From NCBI RefSeq assembly GCF_017068395.1, contig NZ_CP070619.1:6324001-6388000 (forward strand): a DNA stretch of 64,000 nucleotides, read 5' to 3'. The translations under genes and the position numbers were made by a program. Shown here piece by piece: positions 42,655 through 51,832 of the stretch. Position 1 is the stretch's first letter, and the number at the start of each line of letters is the position of its first letter. Origin of the DNA: Rhodococcus pseudokoreensis (GTDB taxonomy: Bacteria > Actinomycetota > Actinomycetes > Mycobacteriales > Mycobacteriaceae). The notes under the pieces were generated by a model. It searched no databases, was not told where the DNA came from, and worked only from the letters and a program-made list of their open reading frames with translations.

Positions 42655-43709
42655 GCCTGCATCTGGGCATCGAACTCGACGGCGAGGGAACGCATCCCGA
42701 GGCGTGGCGGCGCGCCGCGCACACACCCGACCGGTTGCTGACCGGCCGAACGGTGGCGGACCGGGTCGCGGCGGCGGAGAACGCCGGTTTCACCTTCGCG
42801 TCCTTCGACGATTCGCTGCTGCCACCCGGCGCCGACGGGGGCCCCGCCGGCCGGATCGACGCCGTGAACCGCGCCGCGTTCGTGGCCGCGACCACCAGCA
42901 CGATCGGCCTCGTACCGGTGGTCGGCACGACCTACGCCGAGCCGTTTCACACGTCGTCCCAGCTCGCGACGCTCGACTACGCGTCGCGGGGCCGCGGCGG
43001 CTGGATCGCAGCACGCGACACCGACCAGCGGGTCGCGGGGGCACTGGGCCGGACCGAGGTCACCGCACCCGCCGACGTCGCGCGGGAGGAGCGGGACGCG
43101 ATCGCCGTGGTCCGGGACCTGTGGGATTCCTGGGAGGACGACGCGGTGATCCGCGACTATGCCACCGGCCGTTTCGTCGACCGCGACCGGCTGCACTACA
43201 TCGACTTCCAGGGTGATGCCTACTCGGTGAAGGGTCCGGCGATCGTCCCGCGACCGCCGCAGGGGCAACTGGTGGTGTTCGGATTCGACGGGCAGACCGA
43301 TCCGTCCGAGGTCGACGTGGTGCTGGTGTCCGGGGCGACAGCCGGTGACATAGCCGACGAGGCCGCACGGGCGAAGGACTCCGGGGCGACGTTGGTGTTC
43401 GCCGAACTCGACGTGGCGCTCGGCGCAGCCACTCCCGCCCCCTCGAGCGGGCGGCTCTCGTTCGCGGGCGAGGCCACCGGACTGGTGGATCTGCTGCGCG
43501 CACTGGATTCGCACGTCGACGGTGTGCGCCTGCATCCCGCCGTCGTCGACGAGGACCTTCCGGTGCTGGCGCGGTACGTGATCCCGGCACTCCTGCGCGC
43601 CGGTGTCGCCCACCGCCCCGTCCCCGGTTCGACCCTGCGCAGCACGCTCGGCCTCGACCGTCCCGTCAACCGATTCCGGGCCGAGCGCCTCGAAGAATCC
43701 TCTCGCTGA
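42651..43709 (+). CDS. LLM-class flavin monooxygenase (divergent), paralogue of the one at 50692
   Basis: A 352-residue LLM-type protein. It shares the block [33 protein letters not shown] with the protein at 50692 and with NtaA relatives. The TIM-barrel middle (residues 205-280) is shorter and more variable than in relatives, and the usual DHLSGGR motif has become DYASRGRGG, so flavin binding or catalysis may differ. Third in a run of four coupled genes; coupling is by ATGA. Confidence 0.8.
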   Translation: MSLHLGIELDGEGTHPEAWRRAAHTPDRLLTGRTVADRVAAAENAGFTFASFDDSLLPPGADGGPAGRIDAVNRAAFVAATTSTIGLVPVVGTTYAEPFHTSSQLATLDYASRGRGGWIAARDTDQRVAGALGRTEVTAPADVAREERDAIAVVRDLWDSWEDDAVIRDYATGRFVDRDRLHYIDFQGDAYSVKGPAIVPRPPQGQLVVFGFDGQTDPSEVDVVLVSGATAGDIADEAARAKDSGATLVFAELDVALGAATPAPSSGRLSFAGEATGLVDLLRALDSHVDGVRLHPAVVDEDLPVLARYVIPALLRAGVAHRPVPGSTLRSTLGLDRPVNRFRAERLEESSR

Positions 43710-43724
43710 AAGGTTGTGGAGATC

Positions 43725-45119
43725 ATGACCGACAACTCGTACGCCCGACCCGGTGCCCAGGTGCATTTCGGTGTCTTCTTCCACGGCGTCAACCACACGA
43801 CGATCTGGTCCGATCCGACCAGCGGATCGCAGATCGACTTCGAAACGTTCCGGCGGGTGGCACACACCGCCGAGCGGGGCCTGTTCGACGCCTTCTTCCT
43901 GGGTGAGGGCCTGCGCCTGCGCGAACAGGAAGGCAAGATCCTCGATCTCGACATCGTGGGCAGGCCGGACGCGATCACCCAACTCGCGGCGCTGGCAGGT
44001 ATCACCCGGAACATCGGGCTGGTGGCCACCCAGAACACCACCTACAACGAACCGGCCGACCTCGTCCGGCGGCTGTCCGGGCTGGACCTGCTGTCCGGCG
44101 GCCGCGCCGGCTGGAACGCCGTCACCACGGACAACGCGTGGACCGGCGAGAACTTCCGGCGCGGCGGCTTCCTCGATCACGCCGACAGGTACGAGCGGGC
44201 CGGGCAGTTCCTCGACACGGCCCGGGCGATCTGGGACGGGTGGGCCGACGACGCCGTCGCGACCAGCACCGAGGCGCCGTCCTGGGCGACCGCGGGCAGT
44301 GTGCAGGACGTGTCGCGGCGCACGTCGCAGTTCGACGTCACGATCACCCCCACCCTGCCGCGCAGCGCCCAGGGCCATCCCGTCATCTTCCAGGCCGGCG
44401 ACTCACCGGCAGGCCGGGACTTCGCGGCCGCGCACGCCGACGTGATCTTCTCCCGGCACGGAACCCATTTCGACGAGGCTTTCGCCTTCGCCGAGGACAT
44501 CAGAGCCAGGCTGCGCCGCGCAGGACGCCCCGAGGACGACGTCAAGATTCTCCCGGGTACCCAGATCGTGCTCGCGGAGAACGCGTCCGAGGTGGAGGAC
44601 AAGGTCCGCTGGGTCCTCGAAGGCCAATACACGGGCCAGACGGCGCTGTCGCTGGTCGGGCAGGTATGGGGTCGTGATCTGTCCGATCGCGACCCGGACG
44701 GTCCACTGCCCGAATTCGATCCGGTGCCCGCGCCGATCTCCGGCACCCGCGGGGCCGCGCGCGACGGAAAGGATCCGCTCGCCATCGCCCGCGAGTGGCG
44801 CGCCCTGGCGGAGGCGCAGAACCTGTCGCTGCGGCAGGTCGCGATCGCGACGACCCAGCGGTCTGGATTCGCGGGCACCCCCGGGCAGGTCGCCGACGAA
44901 CTCACCCGGTGGGTTCGCAGCGGTGCCACCGACGGATTCAACGTCTCACCGTATCTGGTGCCCACCGGACTCGACGAGATCGTCGACCTGCTCGTGCCCG
45001 AACTGCAGGAGCGCGGCTCGTACCGAACGGAATACGAAGGCTCCACCCTGCGTGAGCATCTCGGTCTCCGCCCGCCGCTGTCGCGACGGGAACTCCTGCC
45101 CCGGCAGGCAGTCGGGTAG
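43725..45119 (+). CDS. NtaA/SnaA/DszA-type FMNH2-dependent monooxygenase
   Basis: A 464-residue monooxygenase of the family that includes nitrilotriacetate (NtaA), dibenzothiophene sulfone (DszA) and Bacillus S-alkylcysteine CmoJ/YtnJ enzymes. FHGVNHTTIWSDPTSGSQIDFETFRRVAHTAERGLFDAFFLGEGLRLRE is the typical start; DLLSGGRAGWNAVTT and ENFRRGGF are family anchors. It needs reduced FMN from a partner reductase not seen here. Context with the acetyltransferase and cystine-type importer suggests oxidation of N-acetyl-S-alkylcysteine. ATG 43725 has GTGGAG upstream. Last gene of operon 1. Confidence 0.92.
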   Translation: MTDNSYARPGAQVHFGVFFHGVNHTTIWSDPTSGSQIDFETFRRVAHTAERGLFDAFFLGEGLRLREQEGKILDLDIVGRPDAITQLAALAGITRNIGLVATQNTTYNEPADLVRRLSGLDLLSGGRAGWNAVTTDNAWTGENFRRGGFLDHADRYERAGQFLDTARAIWDGWADDAVATSTEAPSWATAGSVQDVSRRTSQFDVTITPTLPRSAQGHPVIFQAGDSPAGRDFAAAHADVIFSRHGTHFDEAFAFAEDIRARLRRAGRPEDDVKILPGTQIVLAENASEVEDKVRWVLEGQYTGQTALSLVGQVWGRDLSDRDPDGPLPEFDPVPAPISGTRGAARDGKDPLAIAREWRALAEAQNLSLRQVAIATTQRSGFAGTPGQVADELTRWVRSGATDGFNVSPYLVPTGLDEIVDLLVPELQERGSYRTEYEGSTLREHLGLRPPLSRRELLPRQAVG

Positions 45120-45169
45120 CGGGGGGCCGTGTGGCGCGGCGACCGGCGATCTCTTACACTCGGTAACGA

Positions 45170-45257
45170 CCATCCAGAGCGACCGAGAGACCTGGCTCGT
45201 TGACGTCGCAGCAACCCCCCGCCCTGCGGGTGCGGGTGCTACCGCCGGGATCGATGG
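45170..45257 (+). promoter_or_regulatory. S-box (SAM-I type) riboswitch, copy 2
   Basis: Outer stem CCATC/GATGG with the same AGAGCGACCGAGAGACCTGG and GCAGCAACC cores as copy 1 and GGTGCTACCGCC near the 3' side; differences are confined mostly to the loop (CCCGCCCTGCGGGTG). It precedes a second Cys-containing leader and the oligopeptide-type ABC operon. Confidence 0.85.
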
Positions 45258-45264
45258 AGGAACG

Positions 45265-45348
45265 ATGTTGACCGAAGGCTTCGTGAGCGCCTGGGGGCGT
45301 TTGCACGTCGATCTCTGCCGGCTGTCCACCTCGATCTGTCACAGCTGA
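45265..45348 (+). CDS. Cys-containing leader peptide, copy 2
   Basis: A 27-residue ORF with GGAGGAAC just before the ATG. Its end GRLHVDLCRLSTSICHS has cysteines 18 and 25 and aligns with leader 1 (shared H-x-D-L-C-R-x-x-S and C-H near the end). It lies 7 nt after riboswitch 2. A role in sensing charged tRNA-Cys during translation is inferred from characterised mycobacterial Cys leaders. Confidence 0.83.
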   Translation: MLTEGFVSAWGRLHVDLCRLSTSICHS

Positions 45349-45354
45349 CCTGAC

Positions 45355-45375
45355 ACCCCGGCACCTGCCCGGGGT
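45355..45375 (+). terminator. candidate attenuator hairpin after leader 2
   Basis: ACCCCGG and CCGGGGT form a 7-bp stem with a 7-nt loop, 6 nt after the leader stop codon. It could switch with leader translation. There is no U-tract beyond TTCCTGCTC. Confidence 0.5.
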
Positions 45376-45494
45376 TCCTGCTCTACACACCGCATCCGCG
45401 TCGGATCCGGTGTCCCTCACCTTTCTGTGCGCGTGAGCGCCGCCCACTCGACGGGCAGCGCGCACGGCACGTCTTCGAGATCACGGAGTTCTCG

Positions 45495-47135
45495 GTGCCA
45501 TCAGTGCCTTTGTCCTCGTCCCACCGCGGCCGCATCGCCGCAGGTATCGGCGCCGCCGCCGTGCTGGCCACGGCGCTCACCGCGTGCGGCGGCGGTTCCA
45601 GCAGTTCCTCCGCGGACGCGGGCCCGCCGCAGCCCGGTGGCACCCTCCTCTACGGCCTGTCCCAGGCACCCACGTGCGCCGACCCCGCGCAGTCGGGCAC
45701 CAACCAGACGATCTACGTGGCCCGTCAGGTGGTGGACTCGCTCACCGACCAGGACCCGGAGACGGGCGAACTGAAGCCGTGGCTGGCCGAGAGCTGGGAC
45801 ACCGACGCCGACGCGTCCTCCTTCACGTTCCACCTGAAGGAGGGGGTGACGTTCAGTGACGGAACACCTTTCACTGCGGAGTCGGTGAAGAAGAACCTCG
45901 ACGCGATCGTGAACACCCTGACTGGGGCCAAGGCCGCACTGGGCGCCAGCTACCTCACCGGGTACACCGGCACCACCGTGATCGACCCGCAGACCGCACA
46001 GGTCGACTTCGCCGCACCCAACGCGCAGTTCCTCCAGGCGTCGTCCACCCCGCAGCTCGGCATCCTGTCCGACGCGTCCGTCGCGAAGTCCGCCGAAGAG
46101 CGGTGCACCGGCAACATCTCGGGTACCGGGCCGTTCACGTACGCCGACTACCAGCAGGACAGGTCGGTCACCCTCGCCAAGCGCGCCGGATACAACTGGG
46201 GCTCCGACGTGTTCGGCCACGAGGGCGAGGCCTACCTCGACACCATCGAGTTCACCGTCGTCCCCGAATCCGGTGTCCGCACCGGCAGCCTGTCTTCGGG
46301 ACAGCTGGACGCGATCAGCGACGCGCTGCCGCAGGACGCCCCGCAGATCGAAGGTGCGGGCGGGCAGGTGCTCACCACGTCGAATCCCGGAACCCCGTTC
46401 GGCTTCCAGCCCAACGTGACCCGCGGACCGCTCGTCGACCCCGCCGTGCGCAGCGCGCTGGTCCCGGCGATCAACCGGCAGGAATTGGTCGACACCGTGC
46501 TCGGCCCCAACTTCAAGCCGGCCACCAGCACCCTGGCCAGCCGCACCCCGGGCTACGTGGCACTGCCGGACGTCACGTATGACCCCGAGAAGGCAAAGTC
46601 GATCCTGGATCAGGCGGGCTGGGTGCCCGGCGCCGACGGCATCCGCGAGAAGGGTGGTCAGAAGCTCGCCTTCCCCGTGCTGTTCAGCTCCGTGTTCGCC
46701 GGCAACCAGGCCATCCTGGAACTGGTGCAGCAGCAGCTCAGAGCGGTGGGAGTGGACCTGCAACTGGACCTCGTGTCGACCCCGGAAGCCACCGCCCGCC
46801 AGAATTCCAAGGATTTCGACGCCACCTACTACAACAGCACCCGCGCCGACGGCGACATCCTGCGCACCCAGTTCGGACTCGAAGGCCGCAACCTGAACAG
46901 CCGCGGCCCGATTCCCGCGCTCGACGACGTGCTGGCGAAGCAGCTCGCCACCACCGATCCCGCCGCGCGGAGCGCACTCGTCGCCGACGCCCAGCAGCAG
47001 GTGCTCGACAACGGCCTGTGGATCCCCACGGTGGAGTTGTCGCAGGCGATCGGTGCGGGCCCGAACGTGCAGGACCTGAAGTTCGAGGCCTCGGCCCGGC
47101 TCCAGTTCTTCGACACCTGGATCAGCGGACGCTGA
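45495..47135 (+). CDS. family 5 (peptide/nickel-type) solute-binding lipoprotein
   Basis: A 546-residue extracytoplasmic binding protein of the DppA/OppA family. Signal with lipobox LTAC (Cys near residue 32), a Ser/Gly linker, then LAESWDTDADASSFTFHLKEGVTFSDGTPFTAESVKKNLDAI, which is the family's signature stretch. GGAG is 7-8 nt upstream of the GTG start. The substrate may be a larger organosulfur compound, peptide or glutathione-like conjugate, since the operon is under a SAM riboswitch. First gene of operon 2. Confidence 0.92.
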   Translation: MPSVPLSSSHRGRIAAGIGAAAVLATALTACGGGSSSSSADAGPPQPGGTLLYGLSQAPTCADPAQSGTNQTIYVARQVVDSLTDQDPETGELKPWLAESWDTDADASSFTFHLKEGVTFSDGTPFTAESVKKNLDAIVNTLTGAKAALGASYLTGYTGTTVIDPQTAQVDFAAPNAQFLQASSTPQLGILSDASVAKSAEERCTGNISGTGPFTYADYQQDRSVTLAKRAGYNWGSDVFGHEGEAYLDTIEFTVVPESGVRTGSLSSGQLDAISDALPQDAPQIEGAGGQVLTTSNPGTPFGFQPNVTRGPLVDPAVRSALVPAINRQELVDTVLGPNFKPATSTLASRTPGYVALPDVTYDPEKAKSILDQAGWVPGADGIREKGGQKLAFPVLFSSVFAGNQAILELVQQQLRAVGVDLQLDLVSTPEATARQNSKDFDATYYNSTRADGDILRTQFGLEGRNLNSRGPIPALDDVLAKQLATTDPAARSALVADAQQQVLDNGLWIPTVELSQAIGAGPNVQDLKFEASARLQFFDTWISGR

Positions 47136-47138
47136 CGC

Positions 47139-48131
47139 ATGATTCGCTACCTCGGACTCCGCGTGCTGCAGGCGATCGCCGTCCTGTGGGCGACGTTCAC
47201 CGTGTCGTTCGCCGTGCTGTTCCTCCTGCCGTCCGACCCGGTGAGCATCGCCGTCGACTCGGCGTCCACCGGAACGACGGTCGACGCGGCCGCCGTCGCG
47301 GAACTGCAGGCGCGGTACGGGCTCGACCAGCCGGTGTGGGTGCAGTATTGGAACTCCCTGAGCCACGCCGTCCGCGGTGACTTCGGGTACTCGATCGCCA
47401 CCGGGCAGTCGGTCACCGAGGCCATCGGCAACGCGGTGCCCAGCACACTCGCGCTGGCGTCCACGGCGCTGATTCTCGCCGTCGTGTTCGGGGCGGGGGT
47501 CGCGTTCCTCGCCACCTACACGCGGGTCCACTGGGTGCGGAACCTGCTGTTCTCCCTGCCCCCGCTCGGTGTCGCGGTGCCGACGTTCTGGGTGGGCCTG
47601 ATTCTGCTGCAGCTGTTCTCGTTCCGGCTGAAGGCGTTCCCGGCGTTCGGCGACCAGGGGGTCGCGACGCTGGTGCTGCCCGCGGTCACACTCGCGCTCC
47701 CGACCGGGGCCGTGATCGCCCAGGTGCTCGCGGCGAGTCTGCAGACCACGTGGCGGCAGCCGTTCATCGAGGCCGCGCGGGCGAAGGGGGCGTCCCGCTG
47801 GCAGATCCAGACCCGGCACGCGCTGCGCCTGTCGAGTATTCCCGCGTTCACCATCGCCGGTGTGCTCGTGGGCAATCTGCTCGCCGGATCGGTCGTCGTC
47901 GAGACGGTGTTCTCCCGCGCCGGGGTGGGGCGGCTCACCCAGACTTCCGTGATGGCCCAGGACATTCCGGTGGTCCAGGGCATCGTGGTGCTGAGCTCCC
48001 TCGTCTACGTCCTCGTCAATCTCGCCGTCGATCTGCTCTACCCGCTGATCGACCCCCGGATCGTCGAGGGCAGGCGGAGTTCCGAGCAAAGCGACACCGT
48101 CGAGCAGGAGGAGGAGAAGGTTCATGTCTGA
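47139..48131 (+). CDS. oligopeptide-type ABC permease (DppB-like)
   Basis: A 330-residue permease with six helices. The N-terminal MIRYLGLRVLQAIAVLWATFTVSFAVLFLLPSDPV and the long exterior loop before YSIATGQSVTEAI are typical of DppB. The EAA loop is PFIEAARAKGASRWQIQTRHALR. It ends in a charged tail [16 protein letters not shown] that overlaps the start of the next permease gene by 8 nt. Pairs with the DppC-like protein. Confidence 0.92.
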   Translation: MIRYLGLRVLQAIAVLWATFTVSFAVLFLLPSDPVSIAVDSASTGTTVDAAAVAELQARYGLDQPVWVQYWNSLSHAVRGDFGYSIATGQSVTEAIGNAVPSTLALASTALILAVVFGAGVAFLATYTRVHWVRNLLFSLPPLGVAVPTFWVGLILLQLFSFRLKAFPAFGDQGVATLVLPAVTLALPTGAVIAQVLAASLQTTWRQPFIEAARAKGASRWQIQTRHALRLSSIPAFTIAGVLVGNLLAGSVVVETVFSRAGVGRLTQTSVMAQDIPVVQGIVVLSSLVYVLVNLAVDLLYPLIDPRIVEGRRSSEQSDTVEQEEEKVHV

Positions 48132-49044
48132 CATCCTCACCAGAGAACTGATCGAGGAGGCCGAGGGTTTCGGCCCTCCGCCGGTCGAAACGCCTCCGAC
48201 AGTCGTGCCCCGTCCGCACGGTCGCGGACGCCGCGTGGTGGCGTGGTGGCGTCGCAACCTCGTGCTCGTCGCCTCGGCGGCGGTGCTCCTCGGAGCGGTC
48301 GGATTCGCGGTGGCGCCGTCGGTGTTCGCCAGCGGTGACCCGCTGGTCGGGGTGCCCGCGCAGAAACTGCAGGCGCCGAGTGCCGCGCACTGGTTCGGCA
48401 CCGACAACATCGGCCGCGACGTCTACACCCGGGTGGTGCACGGAGCCGGATTGTCGCTGACCGCAACGCTGCTGGCGGTGGGCATCGCCCTGGTGGCCGG
48501 CTCGCTGATCGGACTGCTGTCGGGCGCTCTCGGCGGCACACTGGACGCCGTCCTGATGCGGATCGTCGACGTCCTCCTGTCGATCCCCGCGCTGCTGCTC
48601 TCGCTGGCACTGGTGACCGCACTGGGATTCGGCACGGTCAACATCGCGATCGCGGTGGGCGTGTCGCTGATCGCGAACTTCGCCCGCGTGATGCGGTCGG
48701 AGGTGCTGCGGGTGCGGAGGTCGCTGTACGTCGAAGCCGCGTTCGCCTCGGGTGTCCGCTGGCACACGGTGCTGCGCCGCCACGTGCTGCGGAACTCCTA
48801 CGCGCCCGTCGTCGCCCTGGCTGCGGTCGAGTTCGGCATGGCGGTCCTCGCGGTGTCTTCGCTGAGCTTCCTCGGATTCGGCGCTGTGCCGCCCACCCCG
48901 GAATGGGGTTCGTTGATCTCCGAGGGACGGAACTACCTCGCCACCGCGTGGTGGATGACAACCCTGCCCGGCCTGGTGATCGTGGCCGTCGTGCTGTCGG
49001 CGCACCGGCTCGGGCATGCACTGGAACAGAGGGAAGTGCGATGA
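48124..49044 (+). CDS. oligopeptide-type ABC permease (DppC-like)
   Basis: A 306-residue permease with an N-terminal cytoplasmic tail of about 38 residues, then six helices. [24 protein letters not shown] is the DppC hallmark, and the EAA loop [24 protein letters not shown] follows. It overlaps the DppB gene by 8 nt and the ATPase gene by 4 nt (ATGA). Confidence 0.92.
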   Translation: MSDILTRELIEEAEGFGPPPVETPPTVVPRPHGRGRRVVAWWRRNLVLVASAAVLLGAVGFAVAPSVFASGDPLVGVPAQKLQAPSAAHWFGTDNIGRDVYTRVVHGAGLSLTATLLAVGIALVAGSLIGLLSGALGGTLDAVLMRIVDVLLSIPALLLSLALVTALGFGTVNIAIAVGVSLIANFARVMRSEVLRVRRSLYVEAAFASGVRWHTVLRRHVLRNSYAPVVALAAVEFGMAVLAVSSLSFLGFGAVPPTPEWGSLISEGRNYLATAWWMTTLPGLVIVAVVLSAHRLGHALEQREVR

Positions 49045-50699
49045 GCGCCAACGACACTCCGCTTCTGCAGGTCTCCGGACTGCGGGTGGCGTACGGGAGC
49101 GCGAGCGAACCCGTCGTGGCCGTGAAGGGCGTCGACCTCACGGTCTCGCGCGGGGAAGTGGTGGCCGTGGTCGGCGAGTCCGGCTCCGGAAAATCCACCA
49201 CGGCGCACGCCATCCTCGGACTGCTCAGCGGATCAGGGCGGGCCGTCGCCGGCACCGTCACGTTCGACGGTGAGCGTCTCGACACCAAGTCGGAACGCGA
49301 ACTCGAACGGGTCCGCGGCGCCCGGATCGGCCTCGTTCCGCAGGACCCGACGACGTCGCTCAACCCCGTCCTGCGGGTCGGCGCCCAGGTGGCGGAGGTG
49401 CTCCGGATCCACGGTCTCGCCGACCGGCGGACCGCGGGCATCGAGGCGGCACGCATTCTCGCGGAGGCCGGGATCGACGAACCCGAGGTGCGGGCGCGGC
49501 AGTACCCGCAGGACCTGTCCGGCGGGCAACGGCAACGCGTCCTGATCGGGATCGCGCTGGCGTGCAGCCCCGAACTCGTGATCGCCGACGAACCGACCAG
49601 CGCCCTCGACGTCACCGTGCAGCGCCGGATCCTCGATCATCTCGACGCGCGGATCGCCGAATCCGGCACCGCGGTCCTGCTGATCACGCACGATCTGGGT
49701 GTCGCGGCCGACCGGGCCGACCGGATCGTGGTGATGAGCCAGGGCGAGGTGGTGGAAGCCGGCCCCACCCGTCAGATCCTCGAGAACCCACAGCACGAAT
49801 ACACCCGCACCCTCCTGGCCGCGGCGCCGAGCCTGTCGGTGGGACAGGAACGCACCCGCGGCGAGGAGGCGAACGGAGCCGGCCCCGACGTCCTGCTGCG
49901 CGTGTCCGGGGTGTCCAGGACGTTCCGGATCGACCGGCGCACGTCCATCGACGCCGTCCGGGACGTGTCGTTCGAGGTTCCCCGCGGGCGCACCCTGTCG
50001 CTGGTGGGGGAGTCCGGGTCGGGCAAGTCCACGGTGGCCCGGATCGCGATCCGGTTGGAGTCGCCCACCGCGGGCCGCGTCGAGTTCGACGGCCGGGACA
50101 TCACCGCCCTGCGCGGCGGCGCGCTGCGGGCCCTGCGCCGACGGGTGCAGATCGTGTACCAGAACCCGTACGCCTCCCTCGATCCCAAACTGGCGATCGC
50201 CGACATCGTCGCGGAACCGCTCGGTGCGTTCGGGGTCGGAAGCAGGGCGGAGCGGGCCACGCGGGTGGCCGAACTGCTCGAACAGGTCGCGTTGCCGCGC
50301 ACCTACCTCGAACGCCGGCCGGCCGAGCTGTCCGGCGGGCAACGACAGCGGGTCGCCATCGCCCGCGCGCTCGCTCTGCGCCCCGAACTCGTGGTCCTGG
50401 ACGAACCGGTGTCGGCGCTGGACGTCTCGGTGCAGGCGCAGATCCTCGGACTGCTCGAGAACCTGCAACAGGACCTCGGGCTGAGTTACCTCTTCATCTC
50501 GCACGACCTCGCCGTGGTCCGGCAGATCAGCGACACGGTCGCGGTGATGCGGTCCGGCCGCATCGTCGAATCGGGCACCGCGGCCGACATATTCGACAAC
50601 CCGCGCCACGGCTACACCCGGCAGCTGCTCGACGCCATCCCGGGACGGTCCGTCGGGCGCCCCCGTTCTGCACAGCTGGAGGAATCGATTCATGCCTGA
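49041..50699 (+). CDS. fused double-ATPase (DppD-DppF-like) of the ABC importer
   Basis: A 552-residue protein with two complete ABC cassettes in one chain. Cassette 1 (about residues 5-245): Walker [10 protein letters not shown], signature LSGGQRQRV, Walker [14 protein letters not shown]. Cassette 2 (about 288-535): Walker [10 protein letters not shown], signature LSGGQRQRV, Walker [14 protein letters not shown]. Most bacteria encode these as separate D and F subunits; the fusion is common in actinobacteria. It completes the importer with the two permeases and the binding protein. Confidence 0.94.
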   Translation: MSANDTPLLQVSGLRVAYGSASEPVVAVKGVDLTVSRGEVVAVVGESGSGKSTTAHAILGLLSGSGRAVAGTVTFDGERLDTKSERELERVRGARIGLVPQDPTTSLNPVLRVGAQVAEVLRIHGLADRRTAGIEAARILAEAGIDEPEVRARQYPQDLSGGQRQRVLIGIALACSPELVIADEPTSALDVTVQRRILDHLDARIAESGTAVLLITHDLGVAADRADRIVVMSQGEVVEAGPTRQILENPQHEYTRTLLAAAPSLSVGQERTRGEEANGAGPDVLLRVSGVSRTFRIDRRTSIDAVRDVSFEVPRGRTLSLVGESGSGKSTVARIAIRLESPTAGRVEFDGRDITALRGGALRALRRRVQIVYQNPYASLDPKLAIADIVAEPLGAFGVGSRAERATRVAELLEQVALPRTYLERRPAELSGGQRQRVAIARALALRPELVVLDEPVSALDVSVQAQILGLLENLQQDLGLSYLFISHDLAVVRQISDTVAVMRSGRIVESGTAADIFDNPRHGYTRQLLDAIPGRSVGRPRSAQLEESIHA

Positions 50700-51828
50700 G
50701 CCACACCGTCCCCTCGTCGCCGTCGATCTGTACGGCACCGGGATTCATCCGCAGTCCTGGCGTCGCCAGGACTCGCGCGCCGAGGACCTTTTCACCGCCG
50801 CCTACTGGACCGGACTGATCGGACAGGCCGACTCGGCCGGCGTGGACCTCGCGTTCGTCGGCGATTCCTTCGCGATCGCCACCACCGGACATGCCGATCA
50901 GCGTGGGCAACTGGACGCCGTGGCGATCACCGCCCGTGCCGTCGCGTCCACCGAGCGCATCGGCCTCGTCCCCACGGTGACCGTCACGCACACCGAACCG
51001 TTCCACGTGTCCAAGGCCATCGCCAGCCTCGACCACGCGTCGGGCGGCCGCGCCGGGTGGCAGGTGGACGTGTCCTCCGGTCAGGTCCAGGCGGATCTGT
51101 TCGGGCGCAAGGATGCACAGGGCGCCGAGAGCCTGTGGGCGGAGGCGGCCGACGCGATCGAGGTCGTCGGCCTGTTGTGGGACAGCTGGGAGGACGACGC
51201 CGAGATCCGCGACGTGGCCACCGGCCGTTTCATCGACCGGGACAAGCTGCACTACATCGATTTCGAGGGAGACCACTTCTCCGTGAAGGGTCCGTCGATC
51301 ACGCCGCGGTCGCCGCAGGGACAGTCGCTGATCGTGATCGCTGCGCGGGACGAGTACTCCACCCGGGTCGCCGCCGCCCGCGCCGACGTGATCCGCATCG
51401 CCGCGCCCACCGTGGACGCGGCGCGCGACGTCGCGGCCCGGGTGCGGCGTGCTGCGACCGAGGCAGGTCGTGACCCCGCGTCGCTGCGGATCCTGCTCGA
51501 CCTCGAGGTGGTGATCGCCGAGACCGCCGACGCCGCCGAGCGTGATCTCGCGCAACTCGAGAACTGGTCCGGCGCCCGGTACGAGCCGGCGTCGGTTCTC
51601 TACCGCGGCGACGCGCCGGGGCTGGCTCGGCTGATCACGGATGTGGCGGCCACCGGGGACGTCGACGGCGTCACGCTCCGGCCGCTGGCGCTGCCGTCGG
51701 GGCTGGACGCGATCACCGGGGACGTCCTGCCCCTGCTGGGCTCGGGCGACCCGGCCCCGGGCGGCGGACTGCTCCGGGAACGACTCGGCTTCACCCGTCC
51801 CGCCAATCGATTCGCCGGACAGGACTGA
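50692..51828 (+). CDS. LLM-class flavin monooxygenase, paralogue of the one at 42651
   Basis: A 378-residue TIM-barrel oxidoreductase. [19 protein letters not shown] near residue 45, the strand [40 protein letters not shown] and [40 protein letters not shown] are recognisable NtaA-like blocks. It matches the 42651 protein over most of its length but keeps the normal [10 protein letters not shown] motif. It overlaps the ATPase gene by 8 nt. Probable role: oxidative attack on imported sulfur compounds. Confidence 0.87.
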   Translation: MPEPHRPLVAVDLYGTGIHPQSWRRQDSRAEDLFTAAYWTGLIGQADSAGVDLAFVGDSFAIATTGHADQRGQLDAVAITARAVASTERIGLVPTVTVTHTEPFHVSKAIASLDHASGGRAGWQVDVSSGQVQADLFGRKDAQGAESLWAEAADAIEVVGLLWDSWEDDAEIRDVATGRFIDRDKLHYIDFEGDHFSVKGPSITPRSPQGQSLIVIAARDEYSTRVAAARADVIRIAAPTVDAARDVAARVRRAATEAGRDPASLRILLDLEVVIAETADAAERDLAQLENWSGARYEPASVLYRGDAPGLARLITDVAATGDVDGVTLRPLALPSGLDAITGDVLPLLGSGDPAPGGGLLRERLGFTRPANRFAGQD

Positions 51829-51832
51829 CATC

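Noticed and set aside
37946..45257. SAM-IV class for the two riboswitches
   Set aside because: SAM-IV is common in actinomycetes, but the GAGAGACCTGG, GCAGCAACC and GGTGCTACCGCC strings follow the S-box order, so I called SAM-I type. A covariance search would settle it.
45501..48410. 969-codon open frame on the minus strand
   Set aside because: It lies antisense to the binding-protein and permease genes, whose products have clear families. High GC at third positions leaves the opposite strand free of stops; the translated product is low-complexity with no motifs.
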